From the NCBI GenBank assembly GCA_964528565.1, contig CAZGSP010000039.1:17368-81367 (forward strand): a DNA stretch of 64,000 bases, read 5' to 3'. A program made the translations under genes and the position numbers. This stretch comes from UBA10133 sp964528565. GTDB taxonomy: Bacteria; Patescibacteriota; Microgenomatia; UBA1400; MFAQ01. Shown in pieces: positions 17,088 to 25,475 of the stretch (positions are counted from its first letter, which is position 1; each line of letters opens with the position of its first letter). The notes beneath the pieces were generated by a model that had not been told where the DNA came from, did no database searches, and saw nothing but the letters and a program-made list of their open reading frames with translations.

Positions 17088-18023
17088 TTAGTTCTTGAAG
17101 TTGTTTAGGAACCAATCGTATTCTATACCGATTCCCTTTTCCTGTTCCATTTGAGGTTTCCAACCAAGCGAGAGAAGTTTAGAAACATCTAACAATTTTT
17201 TGGGGGTGCCGTCCGGTTTGGTTGAATCCCAAACTATTTTTCCTTTGAAACCGACGATTTTTTTGATAATTTGGGCAAGCTCTTTAATTTTGAGATCCAC
17301 TCCGGTGCCAATGTTAATGATTTCTGAGCTATCATAATGCTCCATAAGATAGACACAAGCGTCGGCCATATCATCGACGTAAAGAAATTCTCGATAGACG
17401 TTTCCCGTTCCCCACAAGACGACCTCTTTTTTATGCCCAATTTTGGCATCATGGAATTTACGAATTAAGGCAGGAAGGACGTGAGAGCTATCTAAATCAA
17501 AGTTGTCATGTGGTCCGTAAAGATTCGTAGGCATGACAGAAATGAAATTAGTTCCATATTGCTCGTTGTAGCTTTGGCACATCTTGATACCTGCAATTTT
17601 GGCAATGGCATAAGCGTCGTTTGTCTCCTCTAGAGGGCCGGTCAATAAATATTCCTCTTTGATCGGCTGTGGAGCTAATTTTGGATAGATACAGGAACTT
17701 CCCAAGAACATCAGTTTTTTCACTTTATATTCCCAAGCGGAATGGATTACATTATTCTGAATTTGAAGATTGTTATATATAAAATCTGCTTTTTTGGTTT
17801 TGTTTGCCATAATCCCCCCCACCAAAGCGGCTGCCAGAAATACATACTCAGGTTTTTCCTTTTTGAAGAACAACTCCACCTGTTCCGGCTTTTCTAAATC
17901 CAGTTCCGATCTTGTTTTGGTAATAATATTTGTATAACCCCGTCGCTTAAGGGATCGGACGATTGCCGTTCCCACCAATCCACTCTGGCCGCCGGCTACA
18001 TAGATTTTTGCATTCTTGTTCAT
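17088..18023 (-). CDS. fcl: GDP-L-fucose synthase-like epimerase/reductase
   Basis: 311 residues from the ATG at 18023, which shares its A with the upstream stop (TAATG); a TTG start 12 bases earlier would break this pattern. It is an extended SDR with GGQSGLVG for NADP, and the catalytic Ser in LGSSCIYPKLAPQPIKE, Tyr and Lys in DAYAIAKIAG. VMPTNLYGPHDNFDL and REFLYVDDMADACVYLM are strongly characteristic of Fcl/WcaG, which turns GDP-4-keto-6-deoxymannose into GDP-L-fucose. The partner GDP-mannose 4,6-dehydratase is not in this window. Fucose or a related 6-deoxyhexose is therefore a likely building block. Confidence 0.9.
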   Translation of the reverse strand: MNKNAKIYVAGGQSGLVGTAIVRSLKRRGYTNIITKTRSELDLEKPEQVELFFKKEKPEYVFLAAALVGGIMANKTKKADFIYNNLQIQNNVIHSAWEYKVKKLMFLGSSCIYPKLAPQPIKEEYLLTGPLEETNDAYAIAKIAGIKMCQSYNEQYGTNFISVMPTNLYGPHDNFDLDSSHVLPALIRKFHDAKIGHKKEVVLWGTGNVYREFLYVDDMADACVYLMEHYDSSEIINIGTGVDLKIKELAQIIKKIVGFKGKIVWDSTKPDGTPKKLLDVSKLLSLGWKPQMEQEKGIGIEYDWFLNNFKN

Positions 18024-19042
18024 TATTGTTTCCAATTATTACGATTTGATTCAGCCGGAATAATTTTACCTCTTACCCACCCATAAATATATATAAATAG
18101 GGTAGCGTAACAGGCAATGGGGTGGAAGAACCACGCCAGGTCGGGTTTTCTAATGTACCCGATGACCATCTGGTAAAGTATGGGAAAAATCAGAATGCAA
18201 GAAAAGACGAACTTAAGAATACCTGTCATAAACGAACCTTCCCAATCGACATCCCTATTCTTCTTGGCTTTGTGAAAGGACATATCGTTGATCCTTCGGA
18301 GTTGTTTACGGAAAAACTTGGCGACGTCGTTTTCGACGAAGGTGTGAATGATGCCGGCCTCTACTTTGGCAATTTTGACGGCACCTTCCGAGCGGATGAG
18401 TTTTAGAAGAATATCGATGTCAAATAAATAATCTGAGTGCTTGGTGGCTTTTTGGAGATATTCTTTTCGAAAAATAGTGCCATTTGCACCGATAGTTGGT
18501 ATTGGCTCGTGATCGAGGGTTACTTCCAGATAGCCACTTTTCTGTGCCTCAGGAAATTTAAGATCAGTCCAACGATTGGTAATATACGAAAAACGATCGT
18601 AGTTCCCAATGAAGAGACAAATTGGGTCGTTCATGCCCAATAAGGCAAAATAGCGTGTAAGGAGTGGATCTTGCCGGCGGTAGGTATAGCGAATTGGTTC
18701 GGAGACAATAATGCTCTGGTCGGTAAAAGGTTGCACCATATCGGAGAGCCAATGATTGTTGGGGAGAATATTGTCGGAATCGATAAGTGCTATCAGGTCG
18801 CCTTTGGCGGCTTTGACGGCCACAGCTTTTCCCGATTCGCCGGTTCTAAGTTTGTTTGGGATAACGGTCGCACGGTACTTTTTGGCTAAACTAACAGTAT
18901 TGTCTGTCGACCCTCCGTCCCCTATCAGAATTTCTATTTTCGTTTTCGGATATTTTTGAATGGATATAGACCTCAGACACTTTTCCAGGACCATTCCGGA
19001 GTTGAGAGTAGGGATGACAATTGATATTGATGGCTGGTTCAT
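18023..19042 (-). CDS. Membrane-anchored family 2 glycosyltransferase
   Basis: 339 residues. GT-A core: SISIVIPTLNSGMVLEKCLR, EILIGDGGSTDNT, and the DSD metal motif in ALIDSDNILPNNHW. After the catalytic domain come two hydrophobic segments (FVFSCILIFPILYQMVIGY and FFHPIACYATLFIYIYGW). Coupled by one base to fcl downstream, so it may use GDP-fucose, which is inference from position only. Confidence 0.85.
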   Translation of the reverse strand: MNQPSISIVIPTLNSGMVLEKCLRSISIQKYPKTKIEILIGDGGSTDNTVSLAKKYRATVIPNKLRTGESGKAVAVKAAKGDLIALIDSDNILPNNHWLSDMVQPFTDQSIIVSEPIRYTYRRQDPLLTRYFALLGMNDPICLFIGNYDRFSYITNRWTDLKFPEAQKSGYLEVTLDHEPIPTIGANGTIFRKEYLQKATKHSDYLFDIDILLKLIRSEGAVKIAKVEAGIIHTFVENDVAKFFRKQLRRINDMSFHKAKKNRDVDWEGSFMTGILKFVFSCILIFPILYQMVIGYIRKPDLAWFFHPIACYATLFIYIYGWVRGKIIPAESNRNNWKQ

Positions 19043-19044
19043 GT

Positions 19045-20616
19045 TTAACTACTCAGGACATCTCCGTGTTGGCCAAGCTGTTTGGGTGAAAAGTCCATCA
19101 TGTGACCGAGAAAGCGCCAGCCGGCCATGAAAAGGAATTTTATATCATCTAGATTTCTGATCTCGGTGATTTTTCTCATCATAAATTTTGGACTGAGAAA
19201 AGATTTATAGAGGTCTTGGGTTAGTTCCAACACCTGTTTCTCGGTAAGTGAAGATTTCATCACTGGCTTGCGCATGTCGTAGTCGTCGTAGTCTTCGGAC
19301 AGAAGCCAGCCTTCTTTCTTGCATTCTTTCCATAGTGGAGTACCGGGATAAGGAATTACTACAGTGGCTTGAAGTGTATCCACATAACCTTTTTCAAAAC
19401 ATTTCTTGGCCAGGTCAACAGTATTCCTGGCGTCCTCATATGTTTCCCAAGGGTACCCCATCATTATAGTAAGGTGAGGGTCTAGTCCACCCTTCTTGGC
19501 CATACGCACTCCCTCCTCTATTTGTTCGACCTTCAATCCCTTATCCAAATGATCAAGGGTGTATTGGTTGGCGGATTCCATACCGTAAAGAATGAAACGG
19601 AAATTGGCCTTGCCCATAAGATCGTAATGCTCTTGCTTTAGGGCATTGAGACGCATATTGCAGCCGTAGACCACTTTCTTACTGTAGCCGGATTCAATCA
19701 TCATGTTGCAAAAATCCATTAGAGGTTTGCCGATCATAAAAGTGCCGGCGTCATCAAAGATTTCTTTGACGTGATACTTGTCCACCACATATTTGACTTC
19801 ATCAAATAATCTTTGTGGGGTAAACCTGCGGTATGAACCAACCGGGTTGATGGTGTGATCCCAAACACAGAAAGTGCAACGATTCCACCAACAGTCGCGA
19901 CCGGAGTACATATAGGTAGCGGGGGTGTACTTGTAATTGCCGTTGTAAACAGAATAGAGTTCCCACTTGGTCAGGTTGCGGTCGACGAACGGAAGTTCGT
20001 TTAGATCGTGAGCGATGCTGGGTTTGCCGGAATTAGCATAGGCGGCTTTGCCTTTTCTCTTAATGGTTTCTGCCGGTTTTTGTTTGATCTTCTTGTCCCC
20101 CACTCTCCACCAGATACCGCCTTCCAGCTCCGTCCCCATGGTGAGGTGATCAAGCAGATTAACAATACCGAAATCATAATCGCCGCCGGTGATGAGGTAA
20201 TCGACCTTGCTGTTATCCATCATTTCTTCAGGGGCAAAGGTAACATGGTCCCCCACCCAGACCAAAAGTAATTTAGGGAGTTCTTTCTTGAGGATCCGGG
20301 TCAGAGCCCAGTGTTTTTTGACGATCGGAGACTTGGTTTCGACCATGAGGATGTCCGGTTGGAATCTCTTCAGCTCCTTGAGCCACTGCTCAAATGTCTG
20401 CTCTTCGGCGATACCGTCCATCCATTTCACTTTGTAACCATGCGTCTTAGCATTTGAGGCCGCGTAGGCCGGAACCATAGGGTAGATGTAGGTCTTGGCG
20501 TTGAAATATTGGAACTGGCGGTTTTGAGACAAGAGCATGACTCCCTTGTCCGAGGGCATGGGTGGATAGCCGACGACTAAGCGTAATTGTTTTGATTTTG
20601 GGGATTTTTTTAACAT
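19045..20616 (-). CDS. B12-binding-type radical SAM protein with CX4CX2C cluster motif
   Basis: 523 residues from the ATG at 20616, which lies after the stop of the ferredoxin gene; the longer reading from 20688 would run over that gene. The N-terminal part (KWMDGIAEEQTFEQW, DILMVETKSP, LLLVWVGDHVT, YLITGGDYDFG) is the cobalamin-type Rossmann domain. The cluster motif near residue 240 is RDCWWNRCTFCVW, with four residues between the first two cysteines rather than three. EIFDDAGTFM and RFILYGMES continue the barrel, and VVIPYPGTPLW lies near the end. The adjacent ferredoxin is an obvious electron donor. Substrate unknown; possibly sugar or lipid modification. Confidence 0.8.
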   Translation of the reverse strand: MLKKSPKSKQLRLVVGYPPMPSDKGVMLLSQNRQFQYFNAKTYIYPMVPAYAASNAKTHGYKVKWMDGIAEEQTFEQWLKELKRFQPDILMVETKSPIVKKHWALTRILKKELPKLLLVWVGDHVTFAPEEMMDNSKVDYLITGGDYDFGIVNLLDHLTMGTELEGGIWWRVGDKKIKQKPAETIKRKGKAAYANSGKPSIAHDLNELPFVDRNLTKWELYSVYNGNYKYTPATYMYSGRDCWWNRCTFCVWDHTINPVGSYRRFTPQRLFDEVKYVVDKYHVKEIFDDAGTFMIGKPLMDFCNMMIESGYSKKVVYGCNMRLNALKQEHYDLMGKANFRFILYGMESANQYTLDHLDKGLKVEQIEEGVRMAKKGGLDPHLTIMMGYPWETYEDARNTVDLAKKCFEKGYVDTLQATVVIPYPGTPLWKECKKEGWLLSEDYDDYDMRKPVMKSSLTEKQVLELTQDLYKSFLSPKFMMRKITEIRNLDDIKFLFMAGWRFLGHMMDFSPKQLGQHGDVLSS

Positions 20617-20630
20617 TTGAGTTGGTTTAT

Positions 20631-20897
20631 CTAGGGGAAGATTTGCTTCCCGTTTTGGTCTTTTATAAATATAGCAAGAATGGGACACGATCTGGCGGCT
20701 TCTTTTACTTTCTCAAGAGAATCGCCATCCGGATCAATGATAATGGCCTTGCCGTCCGAATCTCTTAGATAAAAGGTCAATGGAGCGGCAATAGAACATG
20801 GACCGGCCGATATGCATTTATTAAGATCTACCGTTATGGTATAGCCATCCTTACGAGTAGCCTCACTTTTATCTTCGGTGGTATTAACTTGGACCAT
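20631..20897 (-). CDS. Small ferredoxin with three cluster cysteines
   Basis: 88 residues. The cluster ligands are Cys28, Cys34 (CISAGPC) and Cys71 (SCP); the positions that hold the second and fourth cysteine in a [4Fe-4S] ferredoxin are Ala31 and Ala37/38. This C-x5-C...CP layout is that of the single-cluster [3Fe-4S] ferredoxins known from actinobacterial P450 operons. It probably carries electrons to the radical SAM protein encoded 14 bases downstream. Its ATG shares one base with the stop of the GT2 gene upstream (TAATG). A low-potential [4Fe-4S] cluster using a non-cysteine ligand remains possible. Confidence 0.8.
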   Translation of the reverse strand: MVQVNTTEDKSEATRKDGYTITVDLNKCISAGPCSIAAPLTFYLRDSDGKAIIIDPDGDSLEKVKEAARSCPILAIFIKDQNGKQIFP

Positions 20898-21895
20898 TAT
20901 TGTATTAGTTTACCAGTAAATAGAAACCCCTGAATAAACCTAACTCCGTACCAGAGATGGGTGATGAAAATAACGGGAATTGACAAGAGAGCTTGAAAGA
21001 GATTGGATCGCCTCAAGATCCACAGAGCGTTGAACAAAAGAACAAGTAGATAAAGACTAGAAATAACCACTCCGATATTCCATACTTTAATTATCAATAT
21101 ATTTTGAATTCCAAAAACATCGACAAACAACATAAACAATAAACCTAAAAGCATGAGAGAAGGGAGAAAATATATTGGTTTGAGAGAGGTTTCGGGAAGT
21201 ATCCGGGCGAAATATCCACGGTGGATGCCGAAGTTCCCGTTTTGTCTGAGATGCGGAGCAAGAATGGGTCGACGGTGATGATAAACAATAACCTTTGGAT
21301 CGTAAATAATTTTTTTACCAAGTCTGTGAGTAAGATCCAGACATAGTTTGGTGTCTTCACCGGGCCAGTATTTTGAGTCAAAACCGCCGACCTTTTCGAA
21401 ATCAATCTTCCGAATCGCCAGGTTCATGGAAGGATAGTCGTCTACATATTGTTTTTTGTCCGGTAAGAACCGGTACCGATACATCCCCGCCCCGACGGGA
21501 GAAGCAGAAGCCCAACCCGAAGCTTCCTCTTGCCAGGAAACTCCCGGCGGTGTCATCCCGGGGCCTCCAACTCCTGCGATGTTGCTTTTTTTGAAATGGG
21601 AAACTAGTGACTTGAGCCAATCGGGCGAAGGATAAGCATCATCGTCGATAAAGGCAAGAATCTCACCTTTGGCCATCTTGGCTCCAATATCTCTTTTTTC
21701 GGCCGGTCCGACATAATGCCCAAAGTATTTTTGACGGAGTTTGGGATAATCCAAATTTACCCGATAATCACAGACTAAAATGATTTCGAATTTCCTGAAG
21801 GTTTGTTTCTCTATCGCATTTAAACACTCAATCAAATAGGGATTCTTCTTTTTGTAATCCACTACGATAATAGAAACCAGCGGAACGTATTCCAT
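20897..21895 (-). CDS. Membrane-anchored family 2 glycosyltransferase
   Basis: 332 residues. VPLVSIIVVDYKKKNP opens the GT-A fold, AFIDDDAYPSPDW is the metal site, and SMNLAIRKIDFEKVGGFD plus WPGEDTKLCLDL is the acceptor-side ED motif. Three hydrophobic segments close the protein (LPSLMLLGLLFMLFV, ISSLYLLVLLFNALWIL, LLSIPVIFITHLWYG). One-base coupled (TAATG) with the ferredoxin downstream and with the polyprenyl-phosphate synthase upstream, which is an unusual GT-ferredoxin coupling. Confidence 0.85.
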   Translation of the reverse strand: MEYVPLVSIIVVDYKKKNPYLIECLNAIEKQTFRKFEIILVCDYRVNLDYPKLRQKYFGHYVGPAEKRDIGAKMAKGEILAFIDDDAYPSPDWLKSLVSHFKKSNIAGVGGPGMTPPGVSWQEEASGWASASPVGAGMYRYRFLPDKKQYVDDYPSMNLAIRKIDFEKVGGFDSKYWPGEDTKLCLDLTHRLGKKIIYDPKVIVYHHRRPILAPHLRQNGNFGIHRGYFARILPETSLKPIYFLPSLMLLGLLFMLFVDVFGIQNILIIKVWNIGVVISSLYLLVLLFNALWILRRSNLFQALLSIPVIFITHLWYGVRFIQGFLFTGKLIQ

Positions 21896-22710
21896 TACTT
21901 ATATCTTAACCTGAGATTCGGATCCCCGTCCCAGAGATCGGAGTGACCATCGTCATAATAACGGAGAATGTGTGTTCGATAAATGATGGCCAGATAGTCA
22001 ATAAAATAATTCTGGATTGAGGATAATCCAACATTGCTGGAAAAATTGTAGGATATTTCTACCGGTGATTCATAGATTCGTTTAAACCCCAAATGGTTGG
22101 CTACCGTTAAAATTTCAAGATCAAAAGCCCATCTCTTAACAATTAAACGAGGAAGAACGTTTACCAAGACTTCTCTTTTGAAAACTTTGAGTCCTGTCTG
22201 GGTATCGGAAACGTCAAGACCAAAGACAAATTTGGTGGCTTTCTGAACAAAATAAGAAAGGATTCTTCTCTGTAAGGGATAGATTACTTTGCTGGCATGA
22301 TGACGTTTACTGCCGATAATAATATCGGCGTTGTACCACTTCATGTGTTCGAGAGCAAGACCGATACCTTTGGCGTGAAGATCCGATCCTGCATCGATAA
22401 AGGCAATTATTCCTCCTTTTGCTCGAGCCATCCCGTAACGAATAGCATAACCCTTGCCTTTGTTTTCAGGATAAAAATATATTTGTGTACTCCTGAACTT
22501 GATTTTTTTGGCCAGTTCGTAAGTTTTATCCTTGGGTGTTTTCCGACCATCTACCACGCAAATAATCTCGTAAGGACGATTCAGGAAATCCAAATGAAGT
22601 TTGATAAAGGCCAGGTCTTTATCGATCGTCTTGCAATTGAACGCAGGAACGATAACCGAAAGTAAGTTTGGATCGACTTTGGATACTTTATTTGAGGCGG
22701 CAATGGGCAT
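21895..22710 (-). CDS. Polyprenyl-phosphate sugar synthase (DPM1/ALG5-like GT2)
   Basis: 271 residues from the ATG at 22710, chosen because TATAAT lies six bases before it; the alternative TTG at 22806 would run into the flippase gene. Features of dolichyl-phosphate hexose synthases: LLSVIVPAFN, EIICVVDGR, NKGKGYAIRYGMARAKG, GSKRHHASKVIYPLQRR, and SDTQTGLKVFKREVL. It would transfer a hexose from a nucleotide sugar to polyprenyl phosphate on the cytoplasmic face, making the donor that GT-C enzymes need outside. The metal motif reads AFIDAGSDLH, with Gly where most relatives have Asp. Its own promoter suggests it is also expressed apart from the flippase. Confidence 0.85.
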   Translation of the reverse strand: MPIAASNKVSKVDPNLLSVIVPAFNCKTIDKDLAFIKLHLDFLNRPYEIICVVDGRKTPKDKTYELAKKIKFRSTQIYFYPENKGKGYAIRYGMARAKGGIIAFIDAGSDLHAKGIGLALEHMKWYNADIIIGSKRHHASKVIYPLQRRILSYFVQKATKFVFGLDVSDTQTGLKVFKREVLVNVLPRLIVKRWAFDLEILTVANHLGFKRIYESPVEISYNFSSNVGLSSIQNYFIDYLAIIYRTHILRYYDDGHSDLWDGDPNLRLRYK

Positions 22711-22716
22711 GAGGAG

Positions 22717-22722
22717 ATTATA
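22717..22722 (-). promoter_or_regulatory. -10 box TATAAT for the polyprenyl-phosphate sugar synthase
   Basis: Minus-strand TATAAT followed by six bases (CTCCTC) and ATG. It decides the start at 22710 and implies a leaderless mRNA. Confidence 0.6.
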
Positions 22723-22753
22723 TACTTTAGTGAGAGTCGTAGGTGCAAAATTA

Positions 22754-24022
22754 TTAACGACTTGGGTGAAATACCTTATGATCGTTGCGGGAGAGTAGAA
22801 AGACAATGAGGAAGGTAGTGAGTAGAAGGTGGAGGCCGAAATTCGACCAGATCACGAGCGGGAATGAACCTCGAAAAACATAAAATAATATCGGCTGAGC
22901 GATGGTAGCCACCAAAAGAAAAATATTGGCTCGGGGGCGGCCAATGGCCATAAGGTAGGAAAGAATGAACTGGCTGAGCGCGAAGAAGACCATGGTGAAA
23001 GCAAAGATCGAAAGAAAAGGGGCGGCTTCCAGGTAGGCCGAGCCCGAGAGAACTCTAATTATGAGAGTTGGAAATAGGCTAAAAATGCCGGCACCGGTGG
23101 CTCCGAAAAGGAGTACAACGGCACCGAGTTTCATCAGAATAGATCTCGCCGAACCGGAAGCCGCATGTCGATGCGCGGCAATAGGAAGAACCAGAGCTAC
23201 AAGTGGCGTAAGACCAAAAAGGATCATGCGACCCAAAATTGAAAGGGCTGAGTAAATACCGGAAAGGTGTGGATCAAAAAGAGCCCTAACCATCAGAATA
23301 TCGGTGGAGATAAGAGACATGGTACCAAGTGCATAAATGAAGCTGTAACCCATTAAGCCGCCTAAAGAAAAATGCGGAGATTTCTTGATAACGATTTTCG
23401 GATAAACCGATGGACGGACGTTGAGAAAGATAATGACGGAAGTGGCAACGCTGCCCAGGAGTTGACCGATGACGGCGCCGGTAGCTCCAAAACCGAGTCG
23501 GATAAAGAAAATTGACAGGACGATAGTAACAAGAACCCCGGCGAAGCCGACAATGGTTTGGAAAACAAACTTTTGATAAGCTACCAGATATGAGCCAATG
23601 ATAGTTTGATAGAGGGAAATGAAGACACTAATACCTAAGACAATAAAGGCTAGTGAGTTGGCTTTGAAAATAAAGGATAAGGGGCCGGATAAAAAAATCA
23701 AAGCAATCCCCAAAAAGACAGCGATGGGGGTCACCGTACGAAGGAGATAATGGAAAAAGAGGTTGATGGAAACCTTATCGTCTTTGCCTTTAAATTCGGC
23801 GACATATTTGATAATGACTGTGGCAATGGTGCCGGTGGGGATTCCCAGAAGATAAATAAGTGACAAATAGGATAAAAATTCACCGTACGCGGCCGGAGCC
23901 AATAAGCGAAGCAGTATCAAATGGAAGAGATACCGAAAAATACTCAAACCAAAACTACCGAAGTAAAAGACGGCTGATGAACGCGCTGTAGGTGTGGAAA
24001 TGGCACGGAAAATTCGCTTCAT
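22754..24022 (-). CDS. Oligosaccharide flippase (Wzx/MATE-type)
   Basis: 422 residues, almost entirely hydrophobic, with about twelve transmembrane segments. AAYGEFLSYLSLIYLLGIPTG near the N-terminus and FGATGAVIGQLLGSVAT in the middle are typical of polysaccharide biosynthesis flippases, as is FDPHLSGIYSALSILGRMI in the eighth segment region. It would turn lipid-linked oligosaccharide, or polyprenyl-phosphate sugar, to the outer face. First gene of the 9109-24022 minus-strand unit. A second, longer flippase is at 59436-60914, so the two may handle different substrates. Confidence 0.85.
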   Translation of the reverse strand: MKRIFRAISTPTARSSAVFYFGSFGLSIFRYLFHLILLRLLAPAAYGEFLSYLSLIYLLGIPTGTIATVIIKYVAEFKGKDDKVSINLFFHYLLRTVTPIAVFLGIALIFLSGPLSFIFKANSLAFIVLGISVFISLYQTIIGSYLVAYQKFVFQTIVGFAGVLVTIVLSIFFIRLGFGATGAVIGQLLGSVATSVIIFLNVRPSVYPKIVIKKSPHFSLGGLMGYSFIYALGTMSLISTDILMVRALFDPHLSGIYSALSILGRMILFGLTPLVALVLPIAAHRHAASGSARSILMKLGAVVLLFGATGAGIFSLFPTLIIRVLSGSAYLEAAPFLSIFAFTMVFFALSQFILSYLMAIGRPRANIFLLVATIAQPILFYVFRGSFPLVIWSNFGLHLLLTTFLIVFLLSRNDHKVFHPSR

Positions 24023-24062
24023 GGCTAATATAGTTTACGCTATATGGCAGTACAATAATATT
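24023..24062. promoter_or_regulatory. 40-bp divergent promoter region
   Basis: On the plus strand TACAAT (24051-24056) ends six bases before the ATG at 24063. On the minus strand TATATT (24032-24027) ends four bases before the ATG at 24022. Both genes would be transcribed without leaders from this very short gap. Confidence 0.5.
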
Positions 24063-25475
24063 ATGAATTGGATGAAAAGAAACTGGTTGTGGCCCGTTGC
24101 AATACTTCTGATGGGAGTGTTTTGGTGGATGAGGTTTAGCGATATCAGAACATCTTTCTTCTTTTTCAATGATATGGGCAGGGACTCTTTGGTGTTATGG
24201 GATTGGAAAGCCACAGGCAAACCTCCTCTCTTGGGCCCACAGGCCAGTGCGATGCCGATGAACCAAAGTGCCGTCTATTATTACATGCTATATCCATTGT
24301 TTCTGGTGTTCGGAGGAGCGACAATTAGCGCTTTATATACAAACGCAACTTTGTATATCGTGTGTTTTATTTCGGGATTAATACTCCTAAAAAATCATAA
24401 AAAATTACAGATGGCAGTGCTTGTGTTATTTTTTCTGGCCACTATGCACCCACAATATATAATCCAAAATCGATTTGTCTGGAATCCTTCATTTATACCT
24501 CCGCTCCTATCGATATCATTTATAAGTTTGTTTTTGTTGACGGAAAAATATAATTTGCGAAGATTGATGGTTTTTTCGATCTCAATGGCTTTAGCCGTAG
24601 CTATCCATTTTCCTGCCGGTCCGTTCATGTTGGCGGCTATGACATACATAGCCTTATTTTGGAAAAAGAATAGAGCCAATTCAATTATTGTTTTGATTGG
24701 TTTTTTGGTATTTTTTAATCTTCCTACTTTTGTGTTTGAAGCCAGACACGACTTTCTCATCACCAAAAGTCTATTAAGTCACCAGTGGATTGGTACACAG
24801 CAATTTACAGTAGTTCAAAATATTGACAGATTGGCCAACTTTACATTTTCGTTGGAGAACAAGACCATTGATTTGTTTTTACTGGTAACTGTACTTATCT
24901 ATGGAAGTTACATATTTATAAAAAAACCAAAAGAATTTGAAGGAATGTTGGGATTTTTATTTGTGTTTTCCTTTTTAGTCACCATTGCCAGCAAAATGGC
25001 TTTCCATTCTCATTATATTTTCGGATTCACTACATTGATATTTTTACTAATTTCCGGACTTCCAAAATACTTAAAATGGATGGTTATTGTAGTTTTGGGC
25101 CTGGTCTATCTGAATCCAAATGTGACCAAACAGTATTTTGTGACGGCACCCAGAACAGTAGAACAAATGGAACAATGTTTTGCCAAAGTATGTGGAGAAA
25201 TCAAAGAACCCATCTTTGTCTCGACTCAAGCCGGATTTCACTCATTTCACAATGGTCCGGAACACAGATTTCTGATGAAGAAAGCCGGATGCGAGGTGAA
25301 ATATGTAGAAGATCCTTCTCAAATAGCTAATTTGATGGCGGTAGTGCTGGATGGCTCCAATTATGTACAAGGAGCAACCAACTATAACGAACTGACACTC
25401 TTTGGAAAAAGCAAGGAAATCAAAAGGTTTGCTTGTCAAGATAATTTTGGGGTGGTGATATTGGAGAGAAATTAA
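24063..25475 (+). CDS. GT-C membrane glycosyltransferase, DxGRD type
   Basis: 470 residues from the ATG at 24063 (MNWMKRNWLWPVA), supported by the -10 box six bases upstream; an earlier ATG at 24021 overlaps the flippase. About eleven membrane segments, then an exported C-terminal domain of about 100 residues. The first loop has NDMGRD (Asp37, Arg40, Asp41), matching DQARD in the gene at 42846 and DQGRD at 48391. LLGPQASAMPMNQSAVYYYML corresponds to the 'LIGPpxsxxxxxhGPLxyYL' element of those proteins. Probably transfers a sugar from polyprenyl phosphate. Its stop directly abuts the stop of the opposing gene. Confidence 0.7.
   Translation: MNWMKRNWLWPVAILLMGVFWWMRFSDIRTSFFFFNDMGRDSLVLWDWKATGKPPLLGPQASAMPMNQSAVYYYMLYPLFLVFGGATISALYTNATLYIVCFISGLILLKNHKKLQMAVLVLFFLATMHPQYIIQNRFVWNPSFIPPLLSISFISLFLLTEKYNLRRLMVFSISMALAVAIHFPAGPFMLAAMTYIALFWKKNRANSIIVLIGFLVFFNLPTFVFEARHDFLITKSLLSHQWIGTQQFTVVQNIDRLANFTFSLENKTIDLFLLVTVLIYGSYIFIKKPKEFEGMLGFLFVFSFLVTIASKMAFHSHYIFGFTTLIFLLISGLPKYLKWMVIVVLGLVYLNPNVTKQYFVTAPRTVEQMEQCFAKVCGEIKEPIFVSTQAGFHSFHNGPEHRFLMKKAGCEVKYVEDPSQIANLMAVVLDGSNYVQGATNYNELTLFGKSKEIKRFACQDNFGVVILERN

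Noticed and set aside
22710..22806. TTG start at 22806 for the polyprenyl-phosphate sugar synthase
   Set aside because: It would overlap the flippase by 53 bases, and an ATG with TATAAT six bases upstream lies at 22710.
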